64,000 nt of DNA. Source: 13-2-20CM-66-19 sp963824395 (GTDB lineage: Bacteria; Pseudomonadota; Gammaproteobacteria; Steroidobacterales; Steroidobacteraceae). Below are positions 25,629 to 35,333 of the stretch, in pieces. Location of the stretch: NCBI GenBank assembly GCA_963824395.1, contig CAWGPF010000001.1, forward strand, positions 744,001 to 808,000. The letters run 5' to 3'. A program made the translations under genes and the position numbers. The notes under the pieces were generated by a model that was not told the origin of the DNA, did no database searches, and saw only the letters and a program-made list of their open reading frames with translations. Position 1 is the stretch's first letter; each line of letters begins with the position of its first letter.

Positions 25629-27410
25629 TTACCTGCGCGGGATGTAGAGGTCGGTGAGCGTGCCTTCGAAGGCCTCGGCCGCCCCGGCGATGGTCTCACT
25701 GAGCGTCGGGTGCGGATGGATGGTGAGGCCGATGTCCGCCGCATCGCTACCGGTCTCGATCGCGAGGGCCACTTCGCTGATGAGGTCGCCCGCATTGGTG
25801 CCGACGATCCCGCCGCCGAGCAGGCGGTGGGTCTCAGGATCGAACAGGAGTTTCGTGAAGCCCTCTTCGCGCCCGAGCGACAGCGAGCGCCCGTTCGCGA
25901 CCCAGGGAAAGGCGCCCTTCTTGTACGCGGTGCCACTGGCGCGCGCCTCGGTCTCGGTCAACCCCACCCAGGCGATCTCAGGATCCGTATAGGCAACGGA
26001 CGGGATGACGCGCGCATCGAAGGCGCGCTTGAGTCCGGCCGCCACCTCCGCGGCGACCTTGCCCTCGTGCATCGCCTTGTGCGCGAGCAGCGGCGGGCCA
26101 GCGATGTCGCCGATGGCGAAGATGTGCGGCACGTTGGTGCGCATCTGCTTATCCACGGGGATGAAGCCGCGCTCGGATACCGTGACGCCTGCCAGGTCCG
26201 CGCCGATCGCCCTGCCGTTGGGGACGCGGCCGACGGCGACCAGCACCCGCTCGAAGCTCTGCGGCGCGGGCGCCTTCTCGCCCTCGAAGCTTACCTTGAG
26301 TCCCGCAGGCTCCGCGACGACGCCCGTAACTCTCGTGCCGAGGAGGATCTCCTGGTAGCGGGCCCGGATGCGCTTCTCCAGCGGCCGCACCAGGTCTGCA
26401 TCGCAGCCCGGCATCAGCTGGGAGGTGAGTTCGACCACGCTCACGCGCGTGCCGAGCGCATCGTACACGCACGCCATTTCCAGCCCGATGATGCCGCCGC
26501 CGATGACGAGCAGCGGCCCTGAGAATTCAGGCAGTTCCAGTGCCCCGGTGGAATCGATGATGCGCGGATCATCCGGCAGGCCCGGCAGGCGCACCGCCTC
26601 GGAGCCGGCCGCGATGATGCACTGCTCGAAGCGGATGCGCTCGGAGCCGGAGGCTCCCATCACCTCGAGCACGTTCGGGCTGACGAAGCGGCCGCTGCCA
26701 CGCACCACCTCGACCTTGCGCTGCCTGGCGAGCACCTTGAGGCCGCCGGTGAGCTTGGTCACGACCTGGCGCTTCCATGCAGCGAGCTTGGCGCGCTCGA
26801 TACGCGGCTCGCCGAACACGATGCCGCGCGTGCCCATGGCCTCGGCATCCTCGATGACCTTGGCCGCGTGCAGCAGCGCCTTGGAGGGGATACAGCCGAC
26901 GTTCAGGCACACCCCCCCTAGGTCCTGCCAGCGCTCGATGAGCGTGACCTTCAGCCCGAGGTCGGCGGCGCGAAACGCCGCCGTGTAGCCGCCGGGGCCT
27001 GAGCCGAGCACCAGCAGCTGCGTGGTGCGCGTGAAGGCTTCGGCGCTGCGGGCATCGCGTGCCTCCGCGGCCGGCATGCGCACGGTGTCGCCGCTAGCTT
27101 CCGCAGGCGCCGCGTCCGGGCTCGGCGCGGCGGGCGCGCCGGCCGGGACTTCCTGCGCCGGTGCCGCGCCGACGGCGGCAGGCTCCAGGCGCGCGATCAC
27201 GGCGCCCTTGGATACCTTGTCGCCGCGCTTGAGCAGTACCTCGGTGATGGTGCCCGCGGCGCTCGCCGGCACGTCCATGGAGGCCTTGTCGGTCTCGAGC
27301 GTGACGAGGGGGGTCTCCAGCTCGACCACGTCGCCCGGCTTCACCAGCACGTCGACGACCGGCACGTCGCTGAAGTTACCGATGTCCGGGACCGACAGCT
27401 CGACGGTCAC
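25629..27410 (-). CDS. lpdA: Dihydrolipoamide dehydrogenase (E3) with N-terminal lipoyl domain
   Basis: A 593-residue protein. Residues 1-80 are a lipoyl domain with the lipoylated Lys in ETDKASMDVP; an Ala/Pro linker follows; from about residue 125 comes the flavoprotein disulfide reductase domain: LGSGPGGYTAAFRAADLGL for FAD, the redox pair in GGVCLNVGCIPSKALLHAAK, a second GGGIIGLEMA for NAD, and a C-terminal HPHPTLSE with the catalytic His-Glu. It re-oxidises dihydrolipoamide of the pyruvate dehydrogenase complex. The GTG start overlaps the aceF stop (GTGA). The extra lipoyl domain occurs in several proteobacterial E3s and here makes the operon carry two lipoyl domains in total. Confidence 0.97.
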   Translation of the reverse strand: MTVELSVPDIGNFSDVPVVDVLVKPGDVVELETPLVTLETDKASMDVPASAAGTITEVLLKRGDKVSKGAVIARLEPAAVGAAPAQEVPAGAPAAPSPDAAPAEASGDTVRMPAAEARDARSAEAFTRTTQLLVLGSGPGGYTAAFRAADLGLKVTLIERWQDLGGVCLNVGCIPSKALLHAAKVIEDAEAMGTRGIVFGEPRIERAKLAAWKRQVVTKLTGGLKVLARQRKVEVVRGSGRFVSPNVLEVMGASGSERIRFEQCIIAAGSEAVRLPGLPDDPRIIDSTGALELPEFSGPLLVIGGGIIGLEMACVYDALGTRVSVVELTSQLMPGCDADLVRPLEKRIRARYQEILLGTRVTGVVAEPAGLKVSFEGEKAPAPQSFERVLVAVGRVPNGRAIGADLAGVTVSERGFIPVDKQMRTNVPHIFAIGDIAGPPLLAHKAMHEGKVAAEVAAGLKRAFDARVIPSVAYTDPEIAWVGLTETEARASGTAYKKGAFPWVANGRSLSLGREEGFTKLLFDPETHRLLGGGIVGTNAGDLISEVALAIETGSDAADIGLTIHPHPTLSETIAGAAEAFEGTLTDLYIPRR

Positions 27411-28828
27411 GGCACCGCCTCGATCAATGCACGCGGCTCGGCCAGCACCCGGGCGAGGAAGGTTGTGAAACGCGCCGCCATGGCGCCATCGATCACGCGG
27501 TGATCGTAGGACAGCGACAGCGGCAGCATCAGGCGCGGCACGAAGCTGCCGTCGCGGAAGACCGCGCGCATGCTGGAGCGTGACACGCCGAGGATGGCGA
27601 CTTCGGGGGCGTTGATGATCGGGGTGAAGGCCGTGCCACCGATGCCGCCCAGGCTCGAGATGGTGAAGCCGCCGCCCTGCATGTCGGTGGCGGGGAGTTT
27701 GCCCGCGCGGGCCTTCTCGGACAGCTCCCCGAGGCAGCGCGCGAGCTCGTAGACGTCCTTGCGGTTGGCATCCTTGACCACCGGCACGATCAGGCCCTGG
27801 GGCGTGTCGGCCGCAAATCCGATGTTCACGTACTGGCGCACGATGAGGCTCGCGCCGTCCGGGTCGAGGGAGGAGTTGAAGCGCGGGAACTCGGTGAGCG
27901 CCTTCACGCAGGCGCGCATGACGAAGGCGAGCGGCGTGAGCTTCACTCCGGCAGCCTCGGCCTTGTCCTTGAGGCTCCCGCGCAGCTGCTCAAGCTCGGT
28001 GATATCGGCCTCATCGAACTGCGTGACGTGGGGGATGTTGACCCAGCTTGCGTGCAGGCGCGGGCCGGAGATCTTCTGGATGCGCGTCAGCGGCTCGGTC
28101 TTGACCGCGCCGAACTGCGCGAAGTTCACGACGGGCACCTGCGGCAGACCCGCGGCTGCCGCGGGTGCGGATGGCGCAGCCTCGTGGGGGGTCCCCGCGA
28201 GGGCGCCCTTTACGAAGGCCTTGATGTCCTCGTGGGTGATGCGGCCCTTGAAGCCGTGGCCAGCGACGCGGGCCAGATCCACGCCCAGCTCGCGCGCAAA
28301 CGCGCGCACCGAGGGGCTCGCGTGCGCGCGCGAGAATCCCGGCTCATCGATCGGTGCCAGGTCCGGACGGTAAGAGGTCGGGGCGCCGAGCTGCGAGCGC
28401 GGCACCATCCTGCCCGCCCGGGTGCCGGCTGCGGCGGCGGGCGGGTCGGGCGGCGCGGCCGGGGGCGCCCGGGCCGGCGCTGGCTCCCTGGCAGAGGCAG
28501 GAGCGGCGGAGGGCGGGGCAGCCGGGGGTTCGGGGGACTGCGTGGCCGCGGCGGGCGCTGCTGCAGCGCCCGCCGGCGCCCCGCCCTTCAGCGTGACGAT
28601 GAGGTCACCCGGATTGACCTTGCCCCCCTTGGTGGTGTGAACCTTCTCGACCACGCCGCTGGCCGTGGACGGCACGTCCATCGCGGCCTTGTCGGACTCG
28701 AGCGTCAGCAGCGGGGTGTCAACGGCGACGGTGTCGCCGGGCTTCACCAGCACGTCGATCACGGCGACGTCCTTGAAGTTGCCCAGGTCGGGCACGCGCA
28801 CTTCCGTCAGGCCTGCTGGCGCGTTCAT
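27407..28828 (-). CDS. aceF: Pyruvate dehydrogenase E2, dihydrolipoamide acetyltransferase
   Basis: A 473-residue protein with one N-terminal lipoyl domain (LESDKAAMDVPS), a long Ala/Pro linker, a peripheral subunit-binding domain (ASPSVRAFARELGVDLARVA), and the acetyltransferase core ending in SYDHRVIDGAMAARF with the catalytic His and Asp. It forms the core of the pyruvate dehydrogenase complex and transfers acetyl to CoA. E. coli AceF has three lipoyl domains; here a single one in E2 and one in E3 may compensate. It lies 14 bases after aceE and overlaps lpdA by four bases. Confidence 0.97.
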   Translation of the reverse strand: MNAPAGLTEVRVPDLGNFKDVAVIDVLVKPGDTVAVDTPLLTLESDKAAMDVPSTASGVVEKVHTTKGGKVNPGDLIVTLKGGAPAGAAAAPAAATQSPEPPAAPPSAAPASAREPAPARAPPAAPPDPPAAAAGTRAGRMVPRSQLGAPTSYRPDLAPIDEPGFSRAHASPSVRAFARELGVDLARVAGHGFKGRITHEDIKAFVKGALAGTPHEAAPSAPAAAAGLPQVPVVNFAQFGAVKTEPLTRIQKISGPRLHASWVNIPHVTQFDEADITELEQLRGSLKDKAEAAGVKLTPLAFVMRACVKALTEFPRFNSSLDPDGASLIVRQYVNIGFAADTPQGLIVPVVKDANRKDVYELARCLGELSEKARAGKLPATDMQGGGFTISSLGGIGGTAFTPIINAPEVAILGVSRSSMRAVFRDGSFVPRLMLPLSLSYDHRVIDGAMAARFTTFLARVLAEPRALIEAVP

Positions 28829-28842
28829 GCGTGCGCTGCGCC

Positions 28843-31512
28843 TCAGACTTTCCAGGGAACGGGCTTCTCGGGATCGATACCGAGCTTCTTGATCGCACCG
28901 CTCACGGTGTCCTGATCCACCTGGCCCTCGTCAGCCAGCGCCTTGAGCGCTGCCACGACGATGTGATTGCGATCCATCTCGAAGAAGCGACGCAGCGGCG
29001 CGCGCGCATCCGAGCGCCCGTAGCCATCGGTGCCGAGCGTGACGTAGCGGCCCTTGATCCATTGGCGGATCTGGTCGGGCACGGTGCGCATGTAGTCGGT
29101 GGCGGCCACGGTCGGGCCGGTGCGACCCCGGAACAGCTCACTCACGTACGGCAGCCGTGCCCGCTCACCCGGGTGCAGGCCGTTCCAGCGTTCGCACTCC
29201 AGAGCCTCGCGGCGCAGCTCGCTGAAGGAGGTGATGGAGAGCACGTCGGCGGGGATCTGGTAGTTCTCCTCGAGGATCTTGGCCGCGGCCAGGCACTCGC
29301 GCAGGATGGTGCCCGAGCCGATGAGCGTCGCGCGCAGCTTGCCCTTGCCACCGGTGTGCACCGGGTACCCACCCTTGAGGATGCCCGCCTCGCTGCCGGG
29401 CGGCAGCGCCGGCTGCACGTAGTTCTCGTTCATCACAGTGATGTAATAGAAGATGCTTTCCTGTTCCGCGTACATGCGGCGCAGGCCATCGTGGATGATG
29501 ACGGCCAGCTCGTAGGCGTAGGCCGGGTCGTAGGCGACGCAGTTCGGCACGGTGGTGGCGATCAGCTGGCTGTGACCGTCCTGATGCTGCAGGCCCTCGC
29601 CCGCGAGTGTCGTGCGGCCGGCGGTCGCCCCCAGGAGGAAGCCGCGCGTCTGGATGTCGCCGCCCGCCCAGATGAAGTCCCCGACGCGCTGGAAGCCGAA
29701 CATCGAGTAGAAGATGTAGAACGGCACCATGTTGATGCCGTGGTTGCTGTAGGCGGTGCCCGCGGCGATCCAGGAGCACAGCGAGCCTGCCTCGTTGATG
29801 CCCTCTTCGAGCATCTGGCCCTTCTTGTCCTCGCGGTAGGACATCAGGGTCTCGGCATCCTGCGGGGTGTAAAGCTGGCCCACCGATGAGTAGATGCCGA
29901 TCTGCCGGAACAGTCCCTCCATGCCGAAGGTGCGCGCTTCGTCCGGCACGATCGGCACGATGTTCTTGCCGATGTTCTTGTCCTTCAGGAGCGCGGTCAG
30001 AATGCGCACGAAGGCCATGGTGGTGGAGATCTCCCGCTCGCCCGTGCCCTCCAGGATCGCAGCGAAGGAGTCGAGCGGCGGGATGGTGAGTGCCGGGGCG
30101 GTGCGCCGCCGCCGCGGCAGGTAGCCGCCGAGCGCGGCCCGCTTGCCCTGCAGGTAGCGGGTCTCCTCGGAGGTCGCGTCGGGCTTTCTGAAGGGCAGAC
30201 TCTTGATGTCCTCGTCCGAGACCGGGATGTTGAAGCGGTCGCGGAAGATCTTCAGGTCTTCCTCGGAGAGCTTCTTCTGCTGATGGGCGATCATCTGTCC
30301 CTCGCCCCCCTTGCCGAGGCCGAAGCCCTTGACGGTCTTGGCGAGGATGACGGTGGGCTGGCCCTTGTGCGTCATGGCCGCGGCGTAAGCGGCATACACC
30401 TTGCGCGGATCGTGGCCGCCGCGGTTCAGGCGCCAGATCTCCTCATCCGACATGTTCGCGACCATCGCCTTCAGCTCAGGATACTTGCCGAAGAAATGCT
30501 CGCGCGTGTAGGCGCCGCCCTTGGCCTTGAAGTTCTGGTACTCCCCATCGACGGACTCCTCCATCACGCGGCGCAGCAGACCGGTGTAGTCACGCGCCAG
30601 GAGCGGATCCCAGCGCGAGCCCCACAGCACTTTGATGACGTTCCAGCCGGCGCCGAGGAATGCGGACTCCAGCTCCTGGATGATCTTGCCGTTGCCACGC
30701 ACCGGGCCATCGAGGCGCTGCAGGTTACAGTTGATGACGAAGATCAGGTTGTCGAGGCCTTCGCGCACCGGCAGGGTGAGTGCCCCCATCGACTCCGGCT
30801 CATCCATCTCACCGTCGCCGAGGAACGCCCAGACCTTCTGGTCAGAGGGCGGCACCAGCCCGCGGTTCTGCAGGTAGCGCGTGAAGCGCGCCTGGAAGAT
30901 GGCCATCATCGGCCCAAGTCCCATCGACACCGTCGGGAACTGCCAGAAGTCGGGCATCAGCCACGGGTGCGGGTAAGAGGACAGCCCGATCCCCGGCGCG
31001 GCGGCTTCCTGGCGGAAGAGCTTGAGGTTCTCCTCGTTGAGGCGCCCCTCGAGGTAGGCGCGCGCGTAGATCCCGGGCGAGGAGTGTCCCTGAATGAACA
31101 CCATGTCGCCGGGGTGCTGTTCGGACGGGGCACGCCACACATGGTTGAAACCGACCTCATAGAGGGTCGCCGAGGAGGCGTAGCTGGCAAGGTGGCCGCC
31201 GTACTCGGACGAGGCCTTATTGGCCGCGAGCACCATGGCGAGCGCGTTCCAGCGGATGTAGGCCTCGATGCGCCGTTCCAGCGCGCGGTTGCCGGGATAT
31301 TCCGGCTCGCGGCCCGCGGCGATGCTGTTGACGTAGGCGGTGTTGGGCTTGAACGGCAGGTAGGCGCCGCTGCGGCGCGTATAGTCGATGAGGCGTTCGA
31401 GCAGAAAGTGCGCGCGCTCCGGACCGTGCGTCTTCAGTACCGAATCGATCGATTCGAGCCATTCCCGCGTTTCGACGGGATCGAGATCTTCCAGCTTGGG
31501 TGGTTCGGTCAT
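28843..31512 (-). CDS. aceE: Pyruvate dehydrogenase E1, homodimeric type
   Basis: An 889-residue protein of standard length for the homodimeric E1. The thiamine diphosphate motif is GDGEMDEPESMGALTLPVRE ending near NCNLQRLDGPV; the N-terminus (DLDPVETREWLESIDSVLK) and FFGKYPELKAMVANMSDEEI are typical. It decarboxylates pyruvate and loads acetyl on the lipoyl groups of AceF/LpdA. It begins at ATG 31512 and is first in the operon aceE-aceF-lpdA, divergent from an M17 peptidase. I saw no clear PdhR-like operator in the 138-base gap. Confidence 0.98.
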   Translation of the reverse strand: MTEPPKLEDLDPVETREWLESIDSVLKTHGPERAHFLLERLIDYTRRSGAYLPFKPNTAYVNSIAAGREPEYPGNRALERRIEAYIRWNALAMVLAANKASSEYGGHLASYASSATLYEVGFNHVWRAPSEQHPGDMVFIQGHSSPGIYARAYLEGRLNEENLKLFRQEAAAPGIGLSSYPHPWLMPDFWQFPTVSMGLGPMMAIFQARFTRYLQNRGLVPPSDQKVWAFLGDGEMDEPESMGALTLPVREGLDNLIFVINCNLQRLDGPVRGNGKIIQELESAFLGAGWNVIKVLWGSRWDPLLARDYTGLLRRVMEESVDGEYQNFKAKGGAYTREHFFGKYPELKAMVANMSDEEIWRLNRGGHDPRKVYAAYAAAMTHKGQPTVILAKTVKGFGLGKGGEGQMIAHQQKKLSEEDLKIFRDRFNIPVSDEDIKSLPFRKPDATSEETRYLQGKRAALGGYLPRRRRTAPALTIPPLDSFAAILEGTGEREISTTMAFVRILTALLKDKNIGKNIVPIVPDEARTFGMEGLFRQIGIYSSVGQLYTPQDAETLMSYREDKKGQMLEEGINEAGSLCSWIAAGTAYSNHGINMVPFYIFYSMFGFQRVGDFIWAGGDIQTRGFLLGATAGRTTLAGEGLQHQDGHSQLIATTVPNCVAYDPAYAYELAVIIHDGLRRMYAEQESIFYYITVMNENYVQPALPPGSEAGILKGGYPVHTGGKGKLRATLIGSGTILRECLAAAKILEENYQIPADVLSITSFSELRREALECERWNGLHPGERARLPYVSELFRGRTGPTVAATDYMRTVPDQIRQWIKGRYVTLGTDGYGRSDARAPLRRFFEMDRNHIVVAALKALADEGQVDQDTVSGAIKKLGIDPEKPVPWKV

Positions 31513-31650
31513 GCGGTGGTCTTATCCCGGGCGCGCTCCGTGGGACCCCTTAGGGGCAAGGGCGCGGCGGGCAGCAGGCGCTGCGCGCGCGCGTGTCGTG
31601 CCGGGTCGCGTTAGAATGGGGATGATGGCGAGCAGCGGCGGGTAAAGCAA

Positions 31651-33177
31651 GTGAGTCCAGGAGCTTCCGATGCTCGCAGCAGCATGCTGCTGCCGAGCGC
31701 GCGCGCGCCGGCGATCGTGCATGCGCGCACCCGTACCGCCGATAATCTCGACGTGCTATTGGCGCTCGTGACGCTGCCGCTCGCGGGCGGCGCGCTCGAG
31801 AAGCTGCCGCAGCCGGCCCGCTGGCGCGAGCTGCATGGCCGTTCGCCTCCCAAGAGCGGCACCGTACGCACGACGCTTCTGGGCAATCGCCGCCACACGC
31901 TCGCCGTGCTCGGCTATCTGAAGGCGGACGCGAGCCCCTTCGAGCGGCTCACCCTGGCGGGGCGCATGCTCAAGGAGGCGGGTGCCCGCGAGCCGCACAC
32001 CGTGGGCCTCGCAGCCCCCGCCGCCGCCTCGCACGCCGCGCTCGAGTCTCTGCTCGCGGCCACCCTCACCCAGGCCTTCGCGCTGCCGAGCTTTCGCGCC
32101 GAGGCCGGACCGCGCCGCATCAGTCGCGTGGTGCTGCTGGACGCAGCGGACTTCGATCCGCACTACGAGGAGGCAGTCGGGGCCGGCACCAACCTGGTGC
32201 GCTGGCTCACCGCGCTGCCGCCGAACGTGCTGAACGCCCGCGGCTACCACGCCGCCCTGACGCAGCTGGCGCGCGCCCACTCACTCAAGCTGCGCTGGCT
32301 CGATGAGCGCGCCCTCAAGCGCCTCGGCGCCAACGCCTTCCTCGCCGTCTCGGCTGCCAACGAGGAGCCCGGCGCCGGCATCGCCCACCTCTCTTACCGC
32401 CCCGCGCGCACGGCCTCCGGCGCGCCACCGGCGGTCGCACTCATCGGCAAGGGCATCATCTTCGATACCGGAGGCGTGAACCTCAAGGCGCACCGCTCGA
32501 TGCTCGACATGCACACCGACATGTCCGGCAGCGCCGTGGCGCTGGCGACGCTCATCGCACTCGCGCAACTGCGCGCGCCGTTTGCCGTCGATGCGTGGCT
32601 CGCGATCACCGAGAACCGCATCGGGCCGCACGGCTACAAGCCCCAGGACGTGATCCGCGCCGCCAACGGGGTCACCATCCAGGTAATCCATTCGGATGCG
32701 GAAGGGCGCATGGTGCTGGCCGACACCCTCGCCCTCGCCGGCCGCACCCGGCCGCGCTTCATGATCGACTTCGCCACCCTCACCGGGGCGTGTGTGTACG
32801 CGCTCACCGAGCGCATGAGCGGAGTGTTCACGAACCGTGAGGCCCTGGTGCCGCAGCTCATCGAGGCGGGCCGCGCGAGCGGTGAGCGGGTGTGGAACTT
32901 CCCCTTCGCCGAGGACTACGACGCCGACATCGAGAGCAAGGTCGCCGACGTCGTGCAGTGCGCCGTCGAGGGCAAGGGCGACCATATCCACGCGACGCGC
33001 TTCTTGTCGCGCTTCGTGCCCAAGGAAACGCCCTGGGCGCACGTCGACCTCGCCTCCGCGACGCGCAGCGGGGGACTTGCGCACGTCGCGACCGAGGTCA
33101 CGGGCTTCGGCGTGCGCTTCGCGCTCGAGCTGCTGTTGCGGCAGGACCTCCTCGGCGCGCTGGAGCGATCCGGTTGA
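31651..33177 (+). CDS. M17 leucyl aminopeptidase family protein
   Basis: A 508-residue protein. The C-terminal M17 catalytic domain has LIGKGIIFDTGGVNLK (metal Lys and Asp), TDMSGSAV (metal Asp), and SDAEGRMVLADTLA (metal Asp and Glu, plus the Arg that binds bicarbonate), so all ligands are present. The first about 200 residues are the variable N-terminal domain. It removes N-terminal residues from peptides in the cytoplasm. The start may be GTG 31651 or the ATG at 31684; neither has a strong Shine-Dalgarno. A -10-like TAGAAT lies at 31612-31617. It is coupled to pyrC by TTGA. Confidence 0.92.
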   Translation: MSPGASDARSSMLLPSARAPAIVHARTRTADNLDVLLALVTLPLAGGALEKLPQPARWRELHGRSPPKSGTVRTTLLGNRRHTLAVLGYLKADASPFERLTLAGRMLKEAGAREPHTVGLAAPAAASHAALESLLAATLTQAFALPSFRAEAGPRRISRVVLLDAADFDPHYEEAVGAGTNLVRWLTALPPNVLNARGYHAALTQLARAHSLKLRWLDERALKRLGANAFLAVSAANEEPGAGIAHLSYRPARTASGAPPAVALIGKGIIFDTGGVNLKAHRSMLDMHTDMSGSAVALATLIALAQLRAPFAVDAWLAITENRIGPHGYKPQDVIRAANGVTIQVIHSDAEGRMVLADTLALAGRTRPRFMIDFATLTGACVYALTERMSGVFTNREALVPQLIEAGRASGERVWNFPFAEDYDADIESKVADVVQCAVEGKGDHIHATRFLSRFVPKETPWAHVDLASATRSGGLAHVATEVTGFGVRFALELLLRQDLLGALERSG

Positions 33178-34220
33178 CGAGCCTCAGGCTCACGCAGCCC
33201 GACGACTGGCACCTGCACCTGCGCGATGGCGCAGCGCTGGCCGCAGTACTGCCCTTCAGCGCCGCGCAGTTCGCACGCGCCATCGTCATGCCCAATCTCA
33301 AGCCGCCGGTGACGACGGCCACCCAGGCACTCGCCTACCGCGAGCGCATCCGCGCCGCGTTGCCGCCCGGGGCGCGCTTCATGCCCCTCATGACCCTCTA
33401 CCTCACCGACCACACCTCCGCGGCCGAGATCGACCGTGCGCGCGCCAGCGGCTGCGTGCACGGGGTGAAGCTCTACCCGGCTGGCGCCACCACGCACTCG
33501 GAGGCCGGGGTGACCGATCTTGCGCGCCTCGACCCGGTACTTGCGCACATGGCCGAGAGCGGCATGGTGCTGCAGGTGCACGGCGAAGTGACCGACCCTG
33601 CCGTGGACGTATTCGATCGCGAGGCCCGCTTCATCGAGCAGGTGCTGGCGCCGCTCAGCGAGCGCCACCCGCGCCTGCGCATAGTGTTCGAGCACATCAC
33701 CACGCGCGCGGCGGTCGAGTTCGTGCTGCGCGCCCGCGCCGGGATTGCCGCAACCGTAACCCCGCAGCACCTGCTCATGAACCGCAACGCGCTGTTCGCC
33801 GGCGGCATCCGTCCGCACCTGTACTGCCTGCCGGTGCTCAAGGCGGAAGCGCATCGCATGGCGCTCCTCGAGGCGGTCGCGAGCGGCACGCCGCGCATCT
33901 TCCTCGGCACCGACAGCGCCCCGCACGCGCGGCACACCAAGGAGAACGCCTGCGGCTGTGCCGGCATCTTCTCGGCACATGCAGCGCTTGAACTGTATGC
34001 GCAGGCCTTCGAATCAGCCGGTGCACTCGACAGGCTCGAGGGCTTCGCCGCCTTCCATGGCGCCGACTTCTACGGACTGCCACGCAACAGCGCGCACGTG
34101 ACGCTCGTGAAGGAGAGCTGGGAGGTGCCGGCGCATTACCCCTTCGGCACCGACGTGCTGGTGCCGCTCGCCGCCGGCGAGCGTCTGCCCTGGCGCCTCA
34201 TGCCCGAAAGTGACGCGTGA
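33174..34220 (+). CDS. pyrC: Dihydroorotase
   Basis: A 348-residue class II dihydroorotase. HLHLRDG near residue 13 gives two zinc ligands, GVKLYPAG the carboxylated Lys, and HGEV the next His; GTDSAPHARHTKE carries the catalytic Asp. It closes carbamoyl-aspartate to dihydroorotate in pyrimidine synthesis. The start is a TTG at 33174 whose last bases are the stop of the peptidase gene (TTGA), with GGAG eight bases upstream; no ATG precedes the active-site HLHL. The stop overlaps rnt (GTGA). A peptidase-pyrC-rnt run is a plausible operon. Confidence 0.96.
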   Translation: MTSLRLTQPDDWHLHLRDGAALAAVLPFSAAQFARAIVMPNLKPPVTTATQALAYRERIRAALPPGARFMPLMTLYLTDHTSAAEIDRARASGCVHGVKLYPAGATTHSEAGVTDLARLDPVLAHMAESGMVLQVHGEVTDPAVDVFDREARFIEQVLAPLSERHPRLRIVFEHITTRAAVEFVLRARAGIAATVTPQHLLMNRNALFAGGIRPHLYCLPVLKAEAHRMALLEAVASGTPRIFLGTDSAPHARHTKENACGCAGIFSAHAALELYAQAFESAGALDRLEGFAAFHGADFYGLPRNSAHVTLVKESWEVPAHYPFGTDVLVPLAAGERLPWRLMPESDA

Positions 34221-34951
34221 GCCGCGGCGAACCGCCGGAGCCTGAGCACGTGCCGGCGGCGGCCGCTGCCGCGTTGATGGCGCGCCGCTTCCGCGGCTAC
34301 CTGCCGGTGGCGATCGACGTTGAGACCGGCGGCTTCCACGCGAGCACCGATGCGCTGCTGGAGATCGCCGCGACCCTCATCGACATGGACCCGGACGGCA
34401 CGCTGAGGCGCGGTGCCACGCACAACTTCCACGTGCGCCCCTTCGAGGGCAGCCGCATCGACCCGGTGTCACTCGCCGTCACCGGCATCGATCCGGACCA
34501 TCCGCTGCGCCCGGCGCTGCCCGAGCGCGACGCGCTGCAGCGCGTATTCCGCGAGATTCGCCATGCCGTGCGCGCCTATGACTGCCGGCGCGCCATCCTC
34601 GTAGGCCACAACGCGGCCTTCGACTTAGGTTTCATCAACGCGGCGGTGGCGCGCGCCGACGTGAAGCGCAATCCCTTCCATCCCTTCTCATGCTTTGACA
34701 CGGCGACCCTCGCCGGTGCCGCGCTTGGGCAGACGGTGCTTGCCAAGGCGGTGCGCGTGGCGGGACTTGAGTGGGATCCGGGCAGTGCCCACAGCGCGCG
34801 CTACGATGCCGAGCGCAGTGCCGAGATCTTCTGCCTGGTATGCAATCGCCTGAAAGACAGTCACCAGGCCGCCGAGGAGCGCGCGCGGGCGCTCGGCTGG
34901 GTGGCCGGGGCCGCGGCGCCCGATGAACCCGAACCGTCAGCGCCGGTATAA
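34217..34951 (+). CDS. rnt: Ribonuclease T
   Basis: A 244-residue DEDDh exonuclease. Exo I is VAIDVETGGF (Asp, Glu), Exo II is LVGHNAAFDLGFIN (Asp), and Exo III is SAHSARYDAERSAE (His, Asp). RNase T trims 3' ends of tRNA and other stable RNAs as a dimer. It opens at GTG 34217, sharing bases with the pyrC stop. An N-terminal extension of about 25 residues (GEPPEPEHVPAAAAA) precedes the domain. Other DEDDh proteins such as DNA polymerase epsilon chains are less likely because of the typical RNase T spacing (FNAAVARADVKRNPFHPFS-like region). Confidence 0.93.
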   Translation: MSRGEPPEPEHVPAAAAAALMARRFRGYLPVAIDVETGGFHASTDALLEIAATLIDMDPDGTLRRGATHNFHVRPFEGSRIDPVSLAVTGIDPDHPLRPALPERDALQRVFREIRHAVRAYDCRRAILVGHNAAFDLGFINAAVARADVKRNPFHPFSCFDTATLAGAALGQTVLAKAVRVAGLEWDPGSAHSARYDAERSAEIFCLVCNRLKDSHQAAEERARALGWVAGAAAPDEPEPSAPV

Positions 34952-34975
34952 CTGAGGCGGCGCAGGAGAAAAGCC

Positions 34976-35326
34976 ATGCAGATACTGGCGAGCAATATGG
35001 TCACGAGCGCCTTCACGCTGCCCGGCTACCGCATCGTGCGCAGCCTCGGCGTGGTGCGCGGGCTCACGGTGCGCTCGCGCTCGATCGTCGGCAATATCTT
35101 TGGATCTCTGCAGACTCTGGTGGGCGGCAACATCACGATCTACACCGACCTGTGCGAACGCGCGCGCGCGGACACCTACCGGCTGATGTGCGAGCACGCG
35201 CAGCAGCACGGCGCCAACGCCGTGATCGGCATGCGCTACGACGCCACCGACCTCATGGCAGGTCTCACGGAGGTGCTGTGCTACGGAACCGCAGTGCTGG
35301 TGGAAGCGGATCCCGCGTCGCGCTGA
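34976..35326 (+). CDS. YbjQ / UPF0145 family protein
   Basis: A 116-residue protein with the YbjQ fold: a strand-rich N-terminus, IVRSLGVVRGLTVRSRSIVG, and GANAVIGMRYDATDL, both highly characteristic. Family members assemble as pentamers and are annotated as possible heavy-metal binding proteins, but function is unknown. AGGAG lies seven bases before ATG 34976, and the gene is 24 bases behind rnt, so it may be the last gene of that operon. It is convergent with grxD, seven bases apart. Confidence 0.92.
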   Translation: MQILASNMVTSAFTLPGYRIVRSLGVVRGLTVRSRSIVGNIFGSLQTLVGGNITIYTDLCERARADTYRLMCEHAQQHGANAVIGMRYDATDLMAGLTEVLCYGTAVLVEADPASR

Positions 35327-35333
35327 TCGATTC

